DNA of 6,242 nucleotides from Leptolinea sp. UBA1437 (GTDB lineage Bacteria > Chloroflexota > Anaerolineae > Anaerolineales > Anaerolineaceae): contig DCTP01000016.1 in the NCBI GenBank assembly GCA_002329625.1, positions 4,497 through 10,738 of the forward strand, in the 5' to 3' direction. Position 1 is the first letter of the stretch; every line of letters begins with the position of its first letter. Position numbers and translations under genes: made by a program. Below are positions 1 to 6,013 of this stretch, one piece after another. The notes under the pieces were generated by a model. The model searched no databases and was not told where the DNA came from. It saw only the letters and a program-made list of their open reading frames with translations.

Positions 1-149
1 GTTCCGGGGTCTACGTTGATATACGGATCCAGTTTTTGTGCAGCCACTTTCAGACCCCGCGCTTTTAACAATCTGCCGAGAGATGCGGCGGTAATTCCTT
101 TCCCTAAACCGGATACCACACCTCCCGTCACAAAAATATATTTCGTCAT
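1..149 (-). CDS. pyrG: CTP synthase, N-terminal part (cut by window edge)
   Basis: CTP synthase makes CTP from UTP, ATP and glutamine-derived ammonia, the last step of de novo pyrimidine nucleotide synthesis in the cytoplasm. Only the first 49 codons are present, reading leftward off the window. The N-terminus [10 protein letters not shown] is followed by the synthetase-domain ATP-binding loop ([10 protein letters not shown], residues 9-18) and by [11 protein letters not shown] (residues 39-49), a hallmark of the amidoligase domain; the glutaminase domain lies outside. The ATG at 149-147 is preceded by GGGAGA (162-157) seven bases upstream, which fixes the start. The gene is divergent from the PadR-type gene across a 260-base spacer. 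I could not find a convincing promoter for it. The family call is firm because this N-terminus is nearly invariant. Confidence 0.96.
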   Translation of the reverse strand, partial: MTKYIFVTGGVVSGLGKGITAASLGRLLKARGLKVAAQKLDPYINVDPG

Positions 150-241
150 CGATTTTTCTCCCGATGCAAGCTTAAATAATTCGATTAAGTTGGTACAAAC
201 ACCAATTCGCTAACAATTTATAGAAAAATGTGTACCTTTTT

Positions 242-297
242 GATTTTACCCGATTCAATTTTAAAATCAATATTTTTCTGATAAACTCGGGAAAATC
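242..297. repeat. Imperfect inverted repeat in the pyrG/padR spacer
   Basis: GATTTTACCCGA (242-253) and TCGGGAAAATC (287-297) are complementary over 11 pairs with a single bulged A. They enclose an AT-rich interior containing the palindrome ATTTTAAAAT. The loop is long and no T-tract follows a GC stem, so it is not a clear terminator. It could be a leader structure or chance pairing in AT-rich DNA. The rest of 150-350 shows no gene, RNA motif or other element I recognise. Confidence 0.3.
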
Positions 298-350
298 TAA
301 ATTCCGAAACAGCAGATCGTTTAACCGAAGACATTCTCTCAGACCGATTT

Positions 351-380
351 TTTACTTACATAAAGATAATATGTTATCAT
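351..380 (+). promoter_or_regulatory. Predicted sigma-70 type promoter of the padR unit
   Basis: TTTACT (351-356, four of six matches to TTGACA) and TATCAT (375-380, five of six to TATAAT) are separated by 18 bases. Transcription would start near 387, leaving a leader of about 23 bases that contains the AAGGAG ribosome site. GATAAT (365-370) is an alternative -10 box. The -10 box lies inside the inverted repeat at 369-388, so a bound repressor would block polymerase. Confidence 0.5.
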
Positions 381-388
381 TAACATAT
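369..388. promoter_or_regulatory. Probable PadR operator (ATGT-N8-ACAT palindrome)
   Basis: Arms ATATGTTA (369-376) and TAACATAT (381-388) are perfect reverse complements around a four-base centre. The site contains ATGT (371-374), eight bases, then ACAT (383-386), the spacing described for PadR-family operators. It covers the predicted -10 box just upstream of a gene encoding a PadR-type regulator. Palindrome, spacing and position are directly visible; binding by the adjacent regulator, and hence autorepression, is inferred. Confidence 0.7.
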
Positions 389-395
389 ATCTTGA

Positions 396-401
396 AAGGA
401 G
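396..401 (+). promoter_or_regulatory. Ribosome binding site that fixes the padR TTG start
   Basis: AAGGAG ends eight bases before the TTG at 410. It lies downstream of the in-frame ATG at 371 and of the ATG at 230, so it supports TTG as the true start. Only the TTG start gives a protein beginning with the canonical PadR opening (DIRYAILGLL). Confidence 0.8.
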
Positions 402-409
402 AAACGGAA

Positions 410-1333
410 TTGGATATCCGATATGCCATATTGGGATTGTTGCGGAATACCCGGTTGTCCGGCTATGATCTTAAAAAAGCGATGGTCCGTTCGCCTCTGC
501 TTTATTGGTCCGGAAACAATAATCAAGTCTATCGCACGCTTGCGGAGCTTGAAAAAGAGGACTTTGTGGTTGGCGAGGTCGAACAGAAGGATACGCTTCC
601 GTTGAAAAAGGTCTATTCGATCACCGAAAACGGTAAAAAAGAGTTGCAAAGACTTTCTCGGGATTTTCCTGAAATGCCGGAAATTCGCAAACCTTTTTCG
701 ATCCAATTATTATTCGGCGGAGATCTCTCAAGGACCGAGGCAGAATCTTTGTTAGATCGATATGCGGACGAAATCGAAGGAACAATTGCGATGGCATCGG
801 ATGAAACTCCTCTCGCCGATCCCACTCCTTACGAAGCGGTCTTGTCAAAGTTGGCGACGGATAATATCCGCCGGTTCTACGAGTCCGAATTGTTATGGGT
901 TGAAAAGGTGCGATCGGAAGCGCTTCCGCTCCTACCCGATGAATCCGATGCATGCCGAAAGAAAGAATATGATATGAAAATGGAAACGATAAAAGTACAA
1001 AAAAAAGGGAAAGATTATGTGAAAGTCATTTCCGGCAAGATCAATGACGAAAAGGACGGGTTGGCGTTAGTGTCCGCGTGTATTGAAAACGACACGAACC
1101 GTTTGTTGCTGCCGGCGGAGGCACTTTCCGATGCGTTTTATGATCTTTCCACACAGTTGACGGGATTGGTCTTACAAAAACTTGTCAACTATCGGATTCG
1201 AGCGGCTGCGGTGATCGAGCCTGCGAAAGTCCGCGGAAAATTCAAGGATTTCATGATCGAAACAAACCGCGGACACATGTTCCGTTTGTTCGAAGATTTT
1301 GAGCAGGCGGAAGATTGGCTGTTGAAAGATTAA
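410..1333 (+). CDS. PadR-family transcriptional regulator with C-terminal DUF4180-like domain
   Basis: A 307-residue protein starting at TTG. Residues 1-80 form the PadR winged helix: DIRYAILGLL, then LSGYDLKK (16-23), the recognition region NNNQVYRTLAELEKEDFV (36-53), and the wing ending in VYSITENGKKEL (68-79). Residues about 90-175 resemble the helical dimerisation and effector region of the Vir_reg_C type. Residues about 189-307 resemble DUF4180, a domain usually found as a free protein of about 120 residues; the marker stretch is FYDLSTQLTGLVLQKLVNYR (243-262), with KDFMIETNRG at 279-288. A typical PadR protein has about 110-180 residues, so this one is extended by a whole domain. It sits 18 bases before a thioesterase gene, in a likely operon, with a PadR-type operator over its own promoter, so autorepression is likely. 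DUF4180 has no known function; ligand sensing is a guess. The DUF4180 assignment is from memory of the family. Confidence 0.88.
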   Translation: MDIRYAILGLLRNTRLSGYDLKKAMVRSPLLYWSGNNNQVYRTLAELEKEDFVVGEVEQKDTLPLKKVYSITENGKKELQRLSRDFPEMPEIRKPFSIQLLFGGDLSRTEAESLLDRYADEIEGTIAMASDETPLADPTPYEAVLSKLATDNIRRFYESELLWVEKVRSEALPLLPDESDACRKKEYDMKMETIKVQKKGKDYVKVISGKINDEKDGLALVSACIENDTNRLLLPAEALSDAFYDLSTQLTGLVLQKLVNYRIRAAAVIEPAKVRGKFKDFMIETNRGHMFRLFEDFEQAEDWLLKD

Positions 1334-1351
1334 ATCAGAAAGGATGAAACA

Positions 1352-1750
1352 ATGTTGAACATCGGTATAAAAGGCACAAAAACGGAGATGGTCACAAACG
1401 AAAATACCGCAGCCCATCTCGGCAGCGGAGATTTGCAAGTCTATGGTACCCCGGCTATGATTGCATTAATGGAGTCCGCTGCGCTTGAGAGTGTGCAGCC
1501 GTATCTTGAGCCCGGTACAACAACGGTCGGGGTCCGATTGGAAGTCGAGCACCTCGCCCCTTCTCCGCTGGGAATGAAAATTTCCTGCGAAAGCACGCTG
1601 ATCGAAATCGATCGCCGCATGCTGACCTTTGAGATCAGTGTCTTTGATGAAAAAGGGGAGATCGGCAGAGGAATTCATAAGCGATTTGTCGTTCAAAAGG
1701 ATACTTTTTTGCAGAAAGCTCTGGCGCGGAAATCGACCGATCCTTCCTGA
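1352..1750 (+). CDS. FlK-type hotdog-fold thioesterase
   Basis: A 132-residue protein, the usual length of a single hotdog domain, resembling the family of the fluoroacetyl-CoA thioesterase FlK. It probably hydrolyses a short acyl-CoA or other acyl thioester in the cytoplasm. Candidate catalytic residues are Thr33 and Glu41 (in TPAMIALMESAALE, 33-46) and His67 (in VEHLAPSPLGM, 65-75). Their spacings of 8 and 26 residues equal those of Thr42, Glu50 and His76 in FlK. VGVRLEVEHLA and the HKRFVV strand near residues 109-114 also fit the family. It starts 18 bases after the PadR-type gene stop, with AAAGGATG upstream, so the two are probably cotranscribed and jointly repressed. The substrate cannot be read from the sequence: most relatives are not expected to act on fluoroacetyl-CoA. 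No terminator is visible before tgt. Confidence 0.88.
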   Translation: MLNIGIKGTKTEMVTNENTAAHLGSGDLQVYGTPAMIALMESAALESVQPYLEPGTTTVGVRLEVEHLAPSPLGMKISCESTLIEIDRRMLTFEISVFDEKGEIGRGIHKRFVVQKDTFLQKALARKSTDPS

Positions 1751-1810
1751 TAACCAGCGGAATAAAAATAATTATGACTTCCCGGAAAAAAACTTTTAAA
1801 CCGCCGCAGA

Positions 1811-1819
1811 TGGTACAAT
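1811..1819 (+). promoter_or_regulatory. Predicted extended -10 promoter of tgt
   Basis: TGG directly followed by TACAAT (1814-1819, five of six to TATAAT) makes an extended -10 element. The -35 region at a 17-base spacing (AACTTT, 1791-1796) is poor, which an extended -10 can tolerate. Only ten bases separate the -10 box from the ATG at 1830, so transcription would begin within about five bases of the start codon or at it. Confidence 0.5.
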
Positions 1820-1829
1820 TGCCGCTGTT

Positions 1830-2942
1830 ATGAATTCGGATAATTTTCCCTTCGAAATAGAAGGCAAAGACGGCAAAGCCCGAGCCGGGGTATTTCACAC
1901 ACCGCACGGTTCGTTTCAGACACCGATTTTTGCTCCGGTCGGAACACAGGCAACCGTTAAGTCATTGACTCCGGTACAAGTGGAAGAAGCGGGCGCTACG
2001 CTAATTTTGGCAAATACCTATCATCTGTTTCTCCGTCCCGGAGATGATTTGATCGCAGAAATGGGAGGGTTGCATCGCTTTATGGATTGGCAGAAACCCA
2101 TCCTGACCGATTCCGGCGGTTTTCAGGTCTTCTCATTAGACGGAATGCGTAAAATTGACGAAGACGGTGTAACCTTTAAAAGTTACATCGACGGGTCCGT
2201 TCACCGTTTCACCCCGGAAATATCCGTCGCCGTTCAGCAAAATTTAGGCGCGGACATTATGATGGCTTTTGATGAATGCGCAAATCCGAAAGATTATGAA
2301 TATAACATCCAATCCATGGATCGCACCCACCGCTGGCTGCAGCGCTGCATCGATGCGAAAACCAATGATAAACAAGCGCTATTTGGAATCGTGCAAGGCG
2401 GTATTTTCCCCGACCTAAGAACAAAATCCGCGGAATTTGTCAGCTCCTTTGATTTACCCGGGTTTGCGATCGGGGGTCTGTCCGTGGGCGAAACAAAGGA
2501 AGAAATGAATGCCGTTTTGGATATCGTCCCAGAAATTTTGCCCGAAAATAAACCGCGCTATTTGATGGGCGTCGGTTCCCCCGAAGATTTGATTAACGGA
2601 ATTCTGCGCGGAGTGGATATTTTTGATTGCGTTTTGCCGACTCGGTTGGCAAGACACGGTTCAGCCATGAGTTTTACGGGGCGCATTAATTTAAACAATC
2701 AACAATACGCCCGCGATCCCCGTCCAATCGTCGAAGGTTGCGACTGTTACACCTGCCAACATTTTTCACGCGGTTATATCCGCCACCTTCTAATTTCCAA
2801 AGAAATGCTCAGCGGCACCTTAATTTCCATTCATAATATTCATACACTGGAAGAACTCGTTCGCCAATCGCGGCGTGCGATCCTTTCGGGTACCTTCAGC
2901 CGATACGCGGAAGATTTCCTCACCGCATATGGTTCGAATTAA
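1830..2942 (+). CDS. tgt: Queuine/preQ1 tRNA-guanine transglycosylase
   Basis: Exchanges guanine at wobble position 34 of tRNAs for Asp, Asn, His and Tyr with the queuosine precursor preQ1 (or salvaged queuine). The 370-residue length is normal. Visible landmarks are the catalytic-pocket Asp94 in ILTDSGGFQVFSL, GIVQGG in the mid-barrel, AIGGLSVGE, the nucleophile Asp266 in FDCVLPTRLARHG, and the zinc ligands Cys304, Cys306, Cys309 (CDCYTC) and His335 (HNIHTLEEL), spaced as in the E. coli enzyme. The ATG at 1830 is the only plausible start: an in-frame TAA lies at 1797-1799 with no usual start codon between. There is no Shine-Dalgarno site, and the -10 box is ten bases away. The gene converges on trmD with a 21-base gap. 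No queuosine synthesis genes (queA, queC-G) are in the window, so preQ1 may be made elsewhere or salvaged. Confidence 0.97.
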   Translation: MNSDNFPFEIEGKDGKARAGVFHTPHGSFQTPIFAPVGTQATVKSLTPVQVEEAGATLILANTYHLFLRPGDDLIAEMGGLHRFMDWQKPILTDSGGFQVFSLDGMRKIDEDGVTFKSYIDGSVHRFTPEISVAVQQNLGADIMMAFDECANPKDYEYNIQSMDRTHRWLQRCIDAKTNDKQALFGIVQGGIFPDLRTKSAEFVSSFDLPGFAIGGLSVGETKEEMNAVLDIVPEILPENKPRYLMGVGSPEDLINGILRGVDIFDCVLPTRLARHGSAMSFTGRINLNNQQYARDPRPIVEGCDCYTCQHFSRGYIRHLLISKEMLSGTLISIHNIHTLEELVRQSRRAILSGTFSRYAEDFLTAYGSN

Positions 2943-2954
2943 CTCCGCGATCGA

Positions 2955-2977
2955 AACGATTTTTCAGGCGGATCGTT
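2955..2977. repeat. Short inverted repeat between the convergent tgt and trmD ends
   Basis: AACGAT (2955-2960) and ATCGTT (2972-2977) are perfect complements around an 11-base loop, and flanking CGAAA/TTTCG bases could extend pairing with a bulge. It spans the trmD stop codon. It lacks a GC-rich stem and a proper T-tract on either strand, so a bidirectional terminator is possible but poorly supported. Confidence 0.25.
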
Positions 2978-3710
2978 CTTTCGGTTTCCAACCCAATTTC
3001 TGTAATATTTGTCGATCGGTTTCCGATAACTCGGCCTGATCCAATAATTCCGGCCGGCGTTCCAAAGTGCGTGCCAGCGATTGTTCGCGACGCCAGTTTT
3101 CGATGGCGGCATGGTTTCCACTCAACAGTATGGAAGGCACTTCCCATTCGCGGAAGACCGCGGGACGCGTATAATGCGGATACTCTAATAACCCTTCCGA
3201 ATGAGAATCGGTCATCGCTCCGTCCGGATCGCCTAATACCCCTGGTATATTTCGGCTGATCGCATCGATCAGGACTAACGCGGGCAATTCCCCTCCGGTT
3301 AACACGAAATCACCGATCGATATTTCTTCCGTCGCCAAGTGGACACGAATCCGTTCATCAAACCCTTCATAACGGCCGCATATCAATGCCAGATGAGGTT
3401 CCCGAGCCAATCTCTGAGCTGTTTTCTGATCGAATACCTTCCCCTGAGGCGTCAACAAAATAACCGGACAATCGGGTTTATCTCCTAAAACCGCTTCCAC
3501 GGCATTGAAAACCGGTTCCGGTTTCATCACCATTCCGCCACCCCCGCCGTACGGCGGTTCATCCGTCACATGGTGTTTTCCCGGCGCCCATTCACGAATA
3601 TCGTGAACGGCCACTTCAATCAACTGATTCTCCAGTGCTTTTAATAAAATACTGCTGTTGAGGTAATCCTCAAATACACCTGGGAGTAACGTAAACACAT
3701 CGAATTTCAT
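2964..3710 (-). CDS. trmD: tRNA (guanine-N1-)-methyltransferase TrmD
   Basis: Uses S-adenosylmethionine to methylate G37, next to the anticodon, preventing +1 frameshifting. The 248-residue length is standard. The trefoil-knot SPOUT methyltransferase signatures are present: [14 protein letters not shown] (50-63), LTPQGK (86-91), [11 protein letters not shown] (111-121), [15 protein letters not shown] (129-143), Arg153 in RNIPGVLG and Asp168 before [11 protein letters not shown] (173-183). Arg153 and Asp168 match the catalytic Arg154 and Asp169 of the E. coli enzyme. The ATG at 3710 must be the start: an in-frame TAA lies only 12 bases upstream (3722-3720), and [10 protein letters not shown] is the expected N-terminus. 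There is no Shine-Dalgarno site at usable spacing, and the -10 box ends six bases before the ATG. The gene stands alone rather than in rpsP-rimM-trmD-rplS: its upstream neighbour is the divergent groES. Confidence 0.97.
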   Translation of the reverse strand: MKFDVFTLLPGVFEDYLNSSILLKALENQLIEVAVHDIREWAPGKHHVTDEPPYGGGGGMVMKPEPVFNAVEAVLGDKPDCPVILLTPQGKVFDQKTAQRLAREPHLALICGRYEGFDERIRVHLATEEISIGDFVLTGGELPALVLIDAISRNIPGVLGDPDGAMTDSHSEGLLEYPHYTRPAVFREWEVPSILLSGNHAAIENWRREQSLARTLERRPELLDQAELSETDRQILQKLGWKPKERSA

Positions 3711-3716
3711 ACCCCC

Positions 3717-3745
3717 ATTTTATGGTCGAAGGAAAACTTTGTAAA
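3717..3745 (-). promoter_or_regulatory. Predicted trmD promoter giving a leaderless mRNA
   Basis: Read on the minus strand, TTTACA (3745-3740, five of six) and TAAAAT (3722-3717, five of six) are separated by exactly 17 bases. Then GGGGGT (six bases) leads directly to the ATG, so the usual initiation distance puts the first transcribed base at the A of ATG. The five-G run is too close to the start to act as a normal ribosome site and would lie outside the transcript. Confidence 0.65.
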
Positions 3746-3802
3746 TAGAGAAAATGTGATCATAAGAAATGTAAGAGTTTTATTAGAATCATAAATTTCA
3801 CC

Positions 3803-3831
3803 TTGACAATCTCTTTTTAGCGGATTATTAT
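3803..3831 (+). promoter_or_regulatory. groESL housekeeping-type promoter
   Basis: A perfect TTGACA (3803-3808), a 17-base spacer and TATTAT (3826-3831, five of six) form a strong vegetative promoter. Initiation would fall at about 3838-3841, immediately before the CIRCE element. Heat-shock control is therefore expected through repressor release rather than an alternative sigma factor. Confidence 0.85.
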
Positions 3832-3841
3832 ATGTCGTGCA

Positions 3842-3868
3842 TTAGCACTCAGTATTAAAGAGTGCTAA
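3842..3868. promoter_or_regulatory. CIRCE element (HrcA operator)
   Basis: TTAGCACTC (3842-3850), nine bases, then GAGTGCTAA (3860-3868) is an exact match to the CIRCE consensus bound by the heat-shock repressor HrcA. It lies just downstream of the groESL promoter and would be in the 5' end of the transcript. It implies that an hrcA gene exists elsewhere in this genome. Confidence 0.97.
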
Positions 3869-3911
3869 ATTTAAGAAAAAGAACAATAAAAGCCATAGTT
3901 GGAGGAATAAA

Positions 3912-4199
3912 ATGAATTTAAAACCATTAGGTAACCGATTAGTTGTAGAACCCATTGAGGAAGAGGAAATGACCGCCGGAGGGATTGTCCTTCCCGAAAC
4001 CGCAAAAGAGAAACCCCAGAAAGGGAAAGTCATTTCTGCCGGTCCAGGCGACCGCAATGAAAAGGGTGATCGTATTCAAATGGATGTAAAAGCGGGTGAT
4101 ACCGTTCTGTTTGCTAAATATGCGGGAACTGAAATTAAAGTCGACGGTAAAAAATTGTTAATCCTGCGGGAATCCGACGTCCTTGCAATTATCGACTAA
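3912..4199 (+). CDS. groES: Co-chaperonin GroES (Hsp10)
   Basis: The 95-residue lid of the GroEL chamber, a cytoplasmic heptamer. The opening [14 protein letters not shown] is typical, followed by the mobile loop at about residues 17-34, with the hydrophobic GroEL-binding triplet Ile25-Val26-Leu27 in GGIVLPETA. It continues through [25 protein letters not shown] and the C-terminal strand [18 protein letters not shown] (3901-3905) lies six bases before the ATG. It is the first gene of the operon, 34 bases before groEL, and is controlled by the CIRCE element. Nothing unusual is seen. Confidence 0.98.
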   Translation: MNLKPLGNRLVVEPIEEEEMTAGGIVLPETAKEKPQKGKVISAGPGDRNEKGDRIQMDVKAGDTVLFAKYAGTEIKVDGKKLLILRESDVLAIID

Positions 4200-4233
4200 A
4201 TAAACCAATAGAACTCGAAGGAGAGAATAAACC

Positions 4234-5862
4234 ATGGCAAAACAATTATATTTTGGTGAAGATGCACGAAAAAATCTGAAAGCTGGTATTGACGTCGTTG
4301 CTTCCGCAGTCGCAACTACACTCGGTCCGAAAGGCCGAAATGTGGCGATTGATCGAAAATACGGTTCTCCGACCGTAACTCACGACGGCGTTACTGTTGC
4401 AAAAGAAATTGAACTTCCCGACCCGTTTGAAAATATGGGTGCACAGCTTCTGAAGGAAGCCGCCTCCAAGACAAATGATATCGCCGGTGACGGTACGACA
4501 ACCTCCACCGTTTTGGCACATGCGATCGTTTCCGAAGGTCTGAAATCACTGGCAGCCGGAGCCAATCCGATGCTGATTAAGAGAGGAATCGAATCCGCAG
4601 CGAAAGTTGTATCGGATGAAATCAAGGCTCAGTCTATTAAAATTACAACCAAACATGACATTGCAAACGTAGCGACTATTTCGGCTCAAGACGAGACAAT
4701 CGGATCCTTAATCGCCGATGTGATGGATAAAGTCGGTAAAGACGGTGTGATCACTGTCGAAGAATCGAAAGGCCTCGAATTCGAAACAGAATACGTAGAA
4801 GGAATGAAATTCGATCGCGGTTATATCAGTTCCTACTTTATGACCGACACGGATAAGATGGAAGCCGTTATCAACGATCCTTATATTCTGATTTATGACA
4901 AGAAAATTTCCGCGGCCCAAGATTTGGTTCCGATTCTCGAAAAACTGGTTCAGACCGGTAAACGGGATCTGGTTATCATCGCCGAAGATGTCGACGGCGA
5001 AGCCTTAGCCACTTTGGTACTGAACAAACTACGCGGCATGCTGAATGTTTTGGCTGTCAAAGCTCCCGGCTTCGGTGATCGCCGCAAGGAAATGTTACAG
5101 GATATCGCAATTTTAACCGGCGCTTCCGTCATTTCCGAAGAAACAGGCCGTAAATTAGAAACCGCACAGCTTTCCGATCTCGGCCGCTGTGAAAAGGTAA
5201 TTTCCGATAAAGACAATACGACTATTGTCGGCGGTAAAGGCGATGCCGGCGAGATTAAAGCCCGTATTGATCAGATTCGTGTTGAAATCGATAAGACTAC
5301 CAGCGATTACGATCGGGAAAAATTACAGGAACGCTTGGCGAAATTATCCGGTGGCGTTGCGATCATTCGCGTCGGTGCCGCAACCGAAGTCGAATTGAAA
5401 GAAAAGAAACACCGTGTTGAAGACGCTCTTTCGGCAACCCGTGCGGCAGTCGAAGAAGGTATTGTTCCGGGTGGCGGCGTTGCACTGCTCAACGCGATTC
5501 CGAAGGTCGAAGCGCTGAAATTCAAGGACGAAGATGTTCAGACCGGTGTTAATATTGTCCGCAAAGCTTTGACGGTTCCCACTCATCGAATCGTCGAAAA
5601 CGCCGGAAAAGACGGATCGGTCGTTATCGCGAATATCCGTGCCCAACAAAAAGCCAAGAAGTCCAAGTTGATCGGCTACGACGTGCTGAAAGACGAGTAT
5701 GTTGATATGGTTGATGGCGGTGTAATCGATCCGGCAAAAGTGACCCGCGGGGCACTTGAAAACGCAGCCTCTATCGCCGCGATGATCCTGACGACCGAAG
5801 CGTTGATTACTGACATTCCGGAACCGGAAAAAGCGGCTCCCGCTCCGGCTCCCGAATACTAA
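4234..5862 (+). CDS. groEL: Chaperonin GroEL (Hsp60)
   Basis: The 542-residue ATP-driven folding chamber subunit (two heptameric rings, cytoplasm), partner of GroES. ATP-site landmarks are [13 protein letters not shown] (28-40), Asp51 in [12 protein letters not shown], and [12 protein letters not shown] (84-95, including Asp86). The hydrolytic Asp397 is in [16 protein letters not shown], followed by VPGGGVALL. The apical segment includes [14 protein letters not shown] and [13 protein letters not shown]. The C-terminus lacks the GGM repeats of E. coli GroEL and ends in a Pro/Ala tail ([13 protein letters not shown]). Length and start are normal; AAGGAG (4218-4223) lies ten bases before the ATG. 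It is cotranscribed with groES and ends before a strong intrinsic terminator. Group I bacterial type; the sequence style recalls Chloroflexota. Confidence 0.99.
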   Translation: MAKQLYFGEDARKNLKAGIDVVASAVATTLGPKGRNVAIDRKYGSPTVTHDGVTVAKEIELPDPFENMGAQLLKEAASKTNDIAGDGTTTSTVLAHAIVSEGLKSLAAGANPMLIKRGIESAAKVVSDEIKAQSIKITTKHDIANVATISAQDETIGSLIADVMDKVGKDGVITVEESKGLEFETEYVEGMKFDRGYISSYFMTDTDKMEAVINDPYILIYDKKISAAQDLVPILEKLVQTGKRDLVIIAEDVDGEALATLVLNKLRGMLNVLAVKAPGFGDRRKEMLQDIAILTGASVISEETGRKLETAQLSDLGRCEKVISDKDNTTIVGGKGDAGEIKARIDQIRVEIDKTTSDYDREKLQERLAKLSGGVAIIRVGAATEVELKEKKHRVEDALSATRAAVEEGIVPGGGVALLNAIPKVEALKFKDEDVQTGVNIVRKALTVPTHRIVENAGKDGSVVIANIRAQQKAKKSKLIGYDVLKDEYVDMVDGGVIDPAKVTRGALENAASIAAMILTTEALITDIPEPEKAAPAPAPEY

Positions 5863-5884
5863 ACCGAGACTTTAATTAATAGTC

Positions 5885-5922
5885 AAAAAAGATGGATGCC
5901 TCAAAGGTATCCATCTTTTTTT
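5885..5922 (+). terminator. Intrinsic terminator of groESL
   Basis: AAAAAAGATGGATGCC (5885-5900) pairs with GGTATCCATCTTTTTT (from 5906) through one G-T wobble. The stem of about 16-17 pairs closes on a three- to five-base loop, and the 3' arm runs into a tract of seven T. It begins 22 bases after the groEL stop. The A-tract opposite the T-tract could let it work in both directions. Confidence 0.92.
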
Positions 5923-6013
5923 GATCTCCGAGAAAATCGTCTTTTTTGAAAATTTGCGGGTATCATTAAGCGCTGGAAGATAAAAATTCAATAACCCTCA
6001 AGGAGTTCAACTC

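Noticed and set aside
16..213. Plus-strand reading frame over the start of the window
   Set aside because: It is antisense to pyrG, whose minus-strand translation is an unmistakable CTP synthase N-terminus.
230..409. Upstream extension of the PadR-type protein from the ATG at 230 or 371
   Set aside because: The extra residues are unlike any PadR N-terminus, would run through the promoter and operator, and have no ribosome site. The AAGGAG at 396-401 serves the TTG at 410.
974..1333. Separate translation of the DUF4180-like domain from an internal ATG (codon 189 or 191)
   Set aside because: The preceding bases contain no convincing ribosome site and the frame is continuous with the PadR part, so one fused protein is the simpler reading.
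1751..1829. Terminator between the thioesterase gene and tgt
   Set aside because: No GC stem followed by a T-tract is present. Some read-through into tgt is therefore possible.
2454..2657. Minus-strand frame within tgt, and similar frames inside groEL
   Set aside because: These are shadows of well-recognised coding sequences, with no ribosome sites or family resemblance.
3712..3716. Five-G run as a Shine-Dalgarno site for trmD
   Set aside because: On the minus strand GGGGG ends only one base before the ATG, too close for normal ribosome binding, and it is probably not transcribed given the -10 box just upstream.
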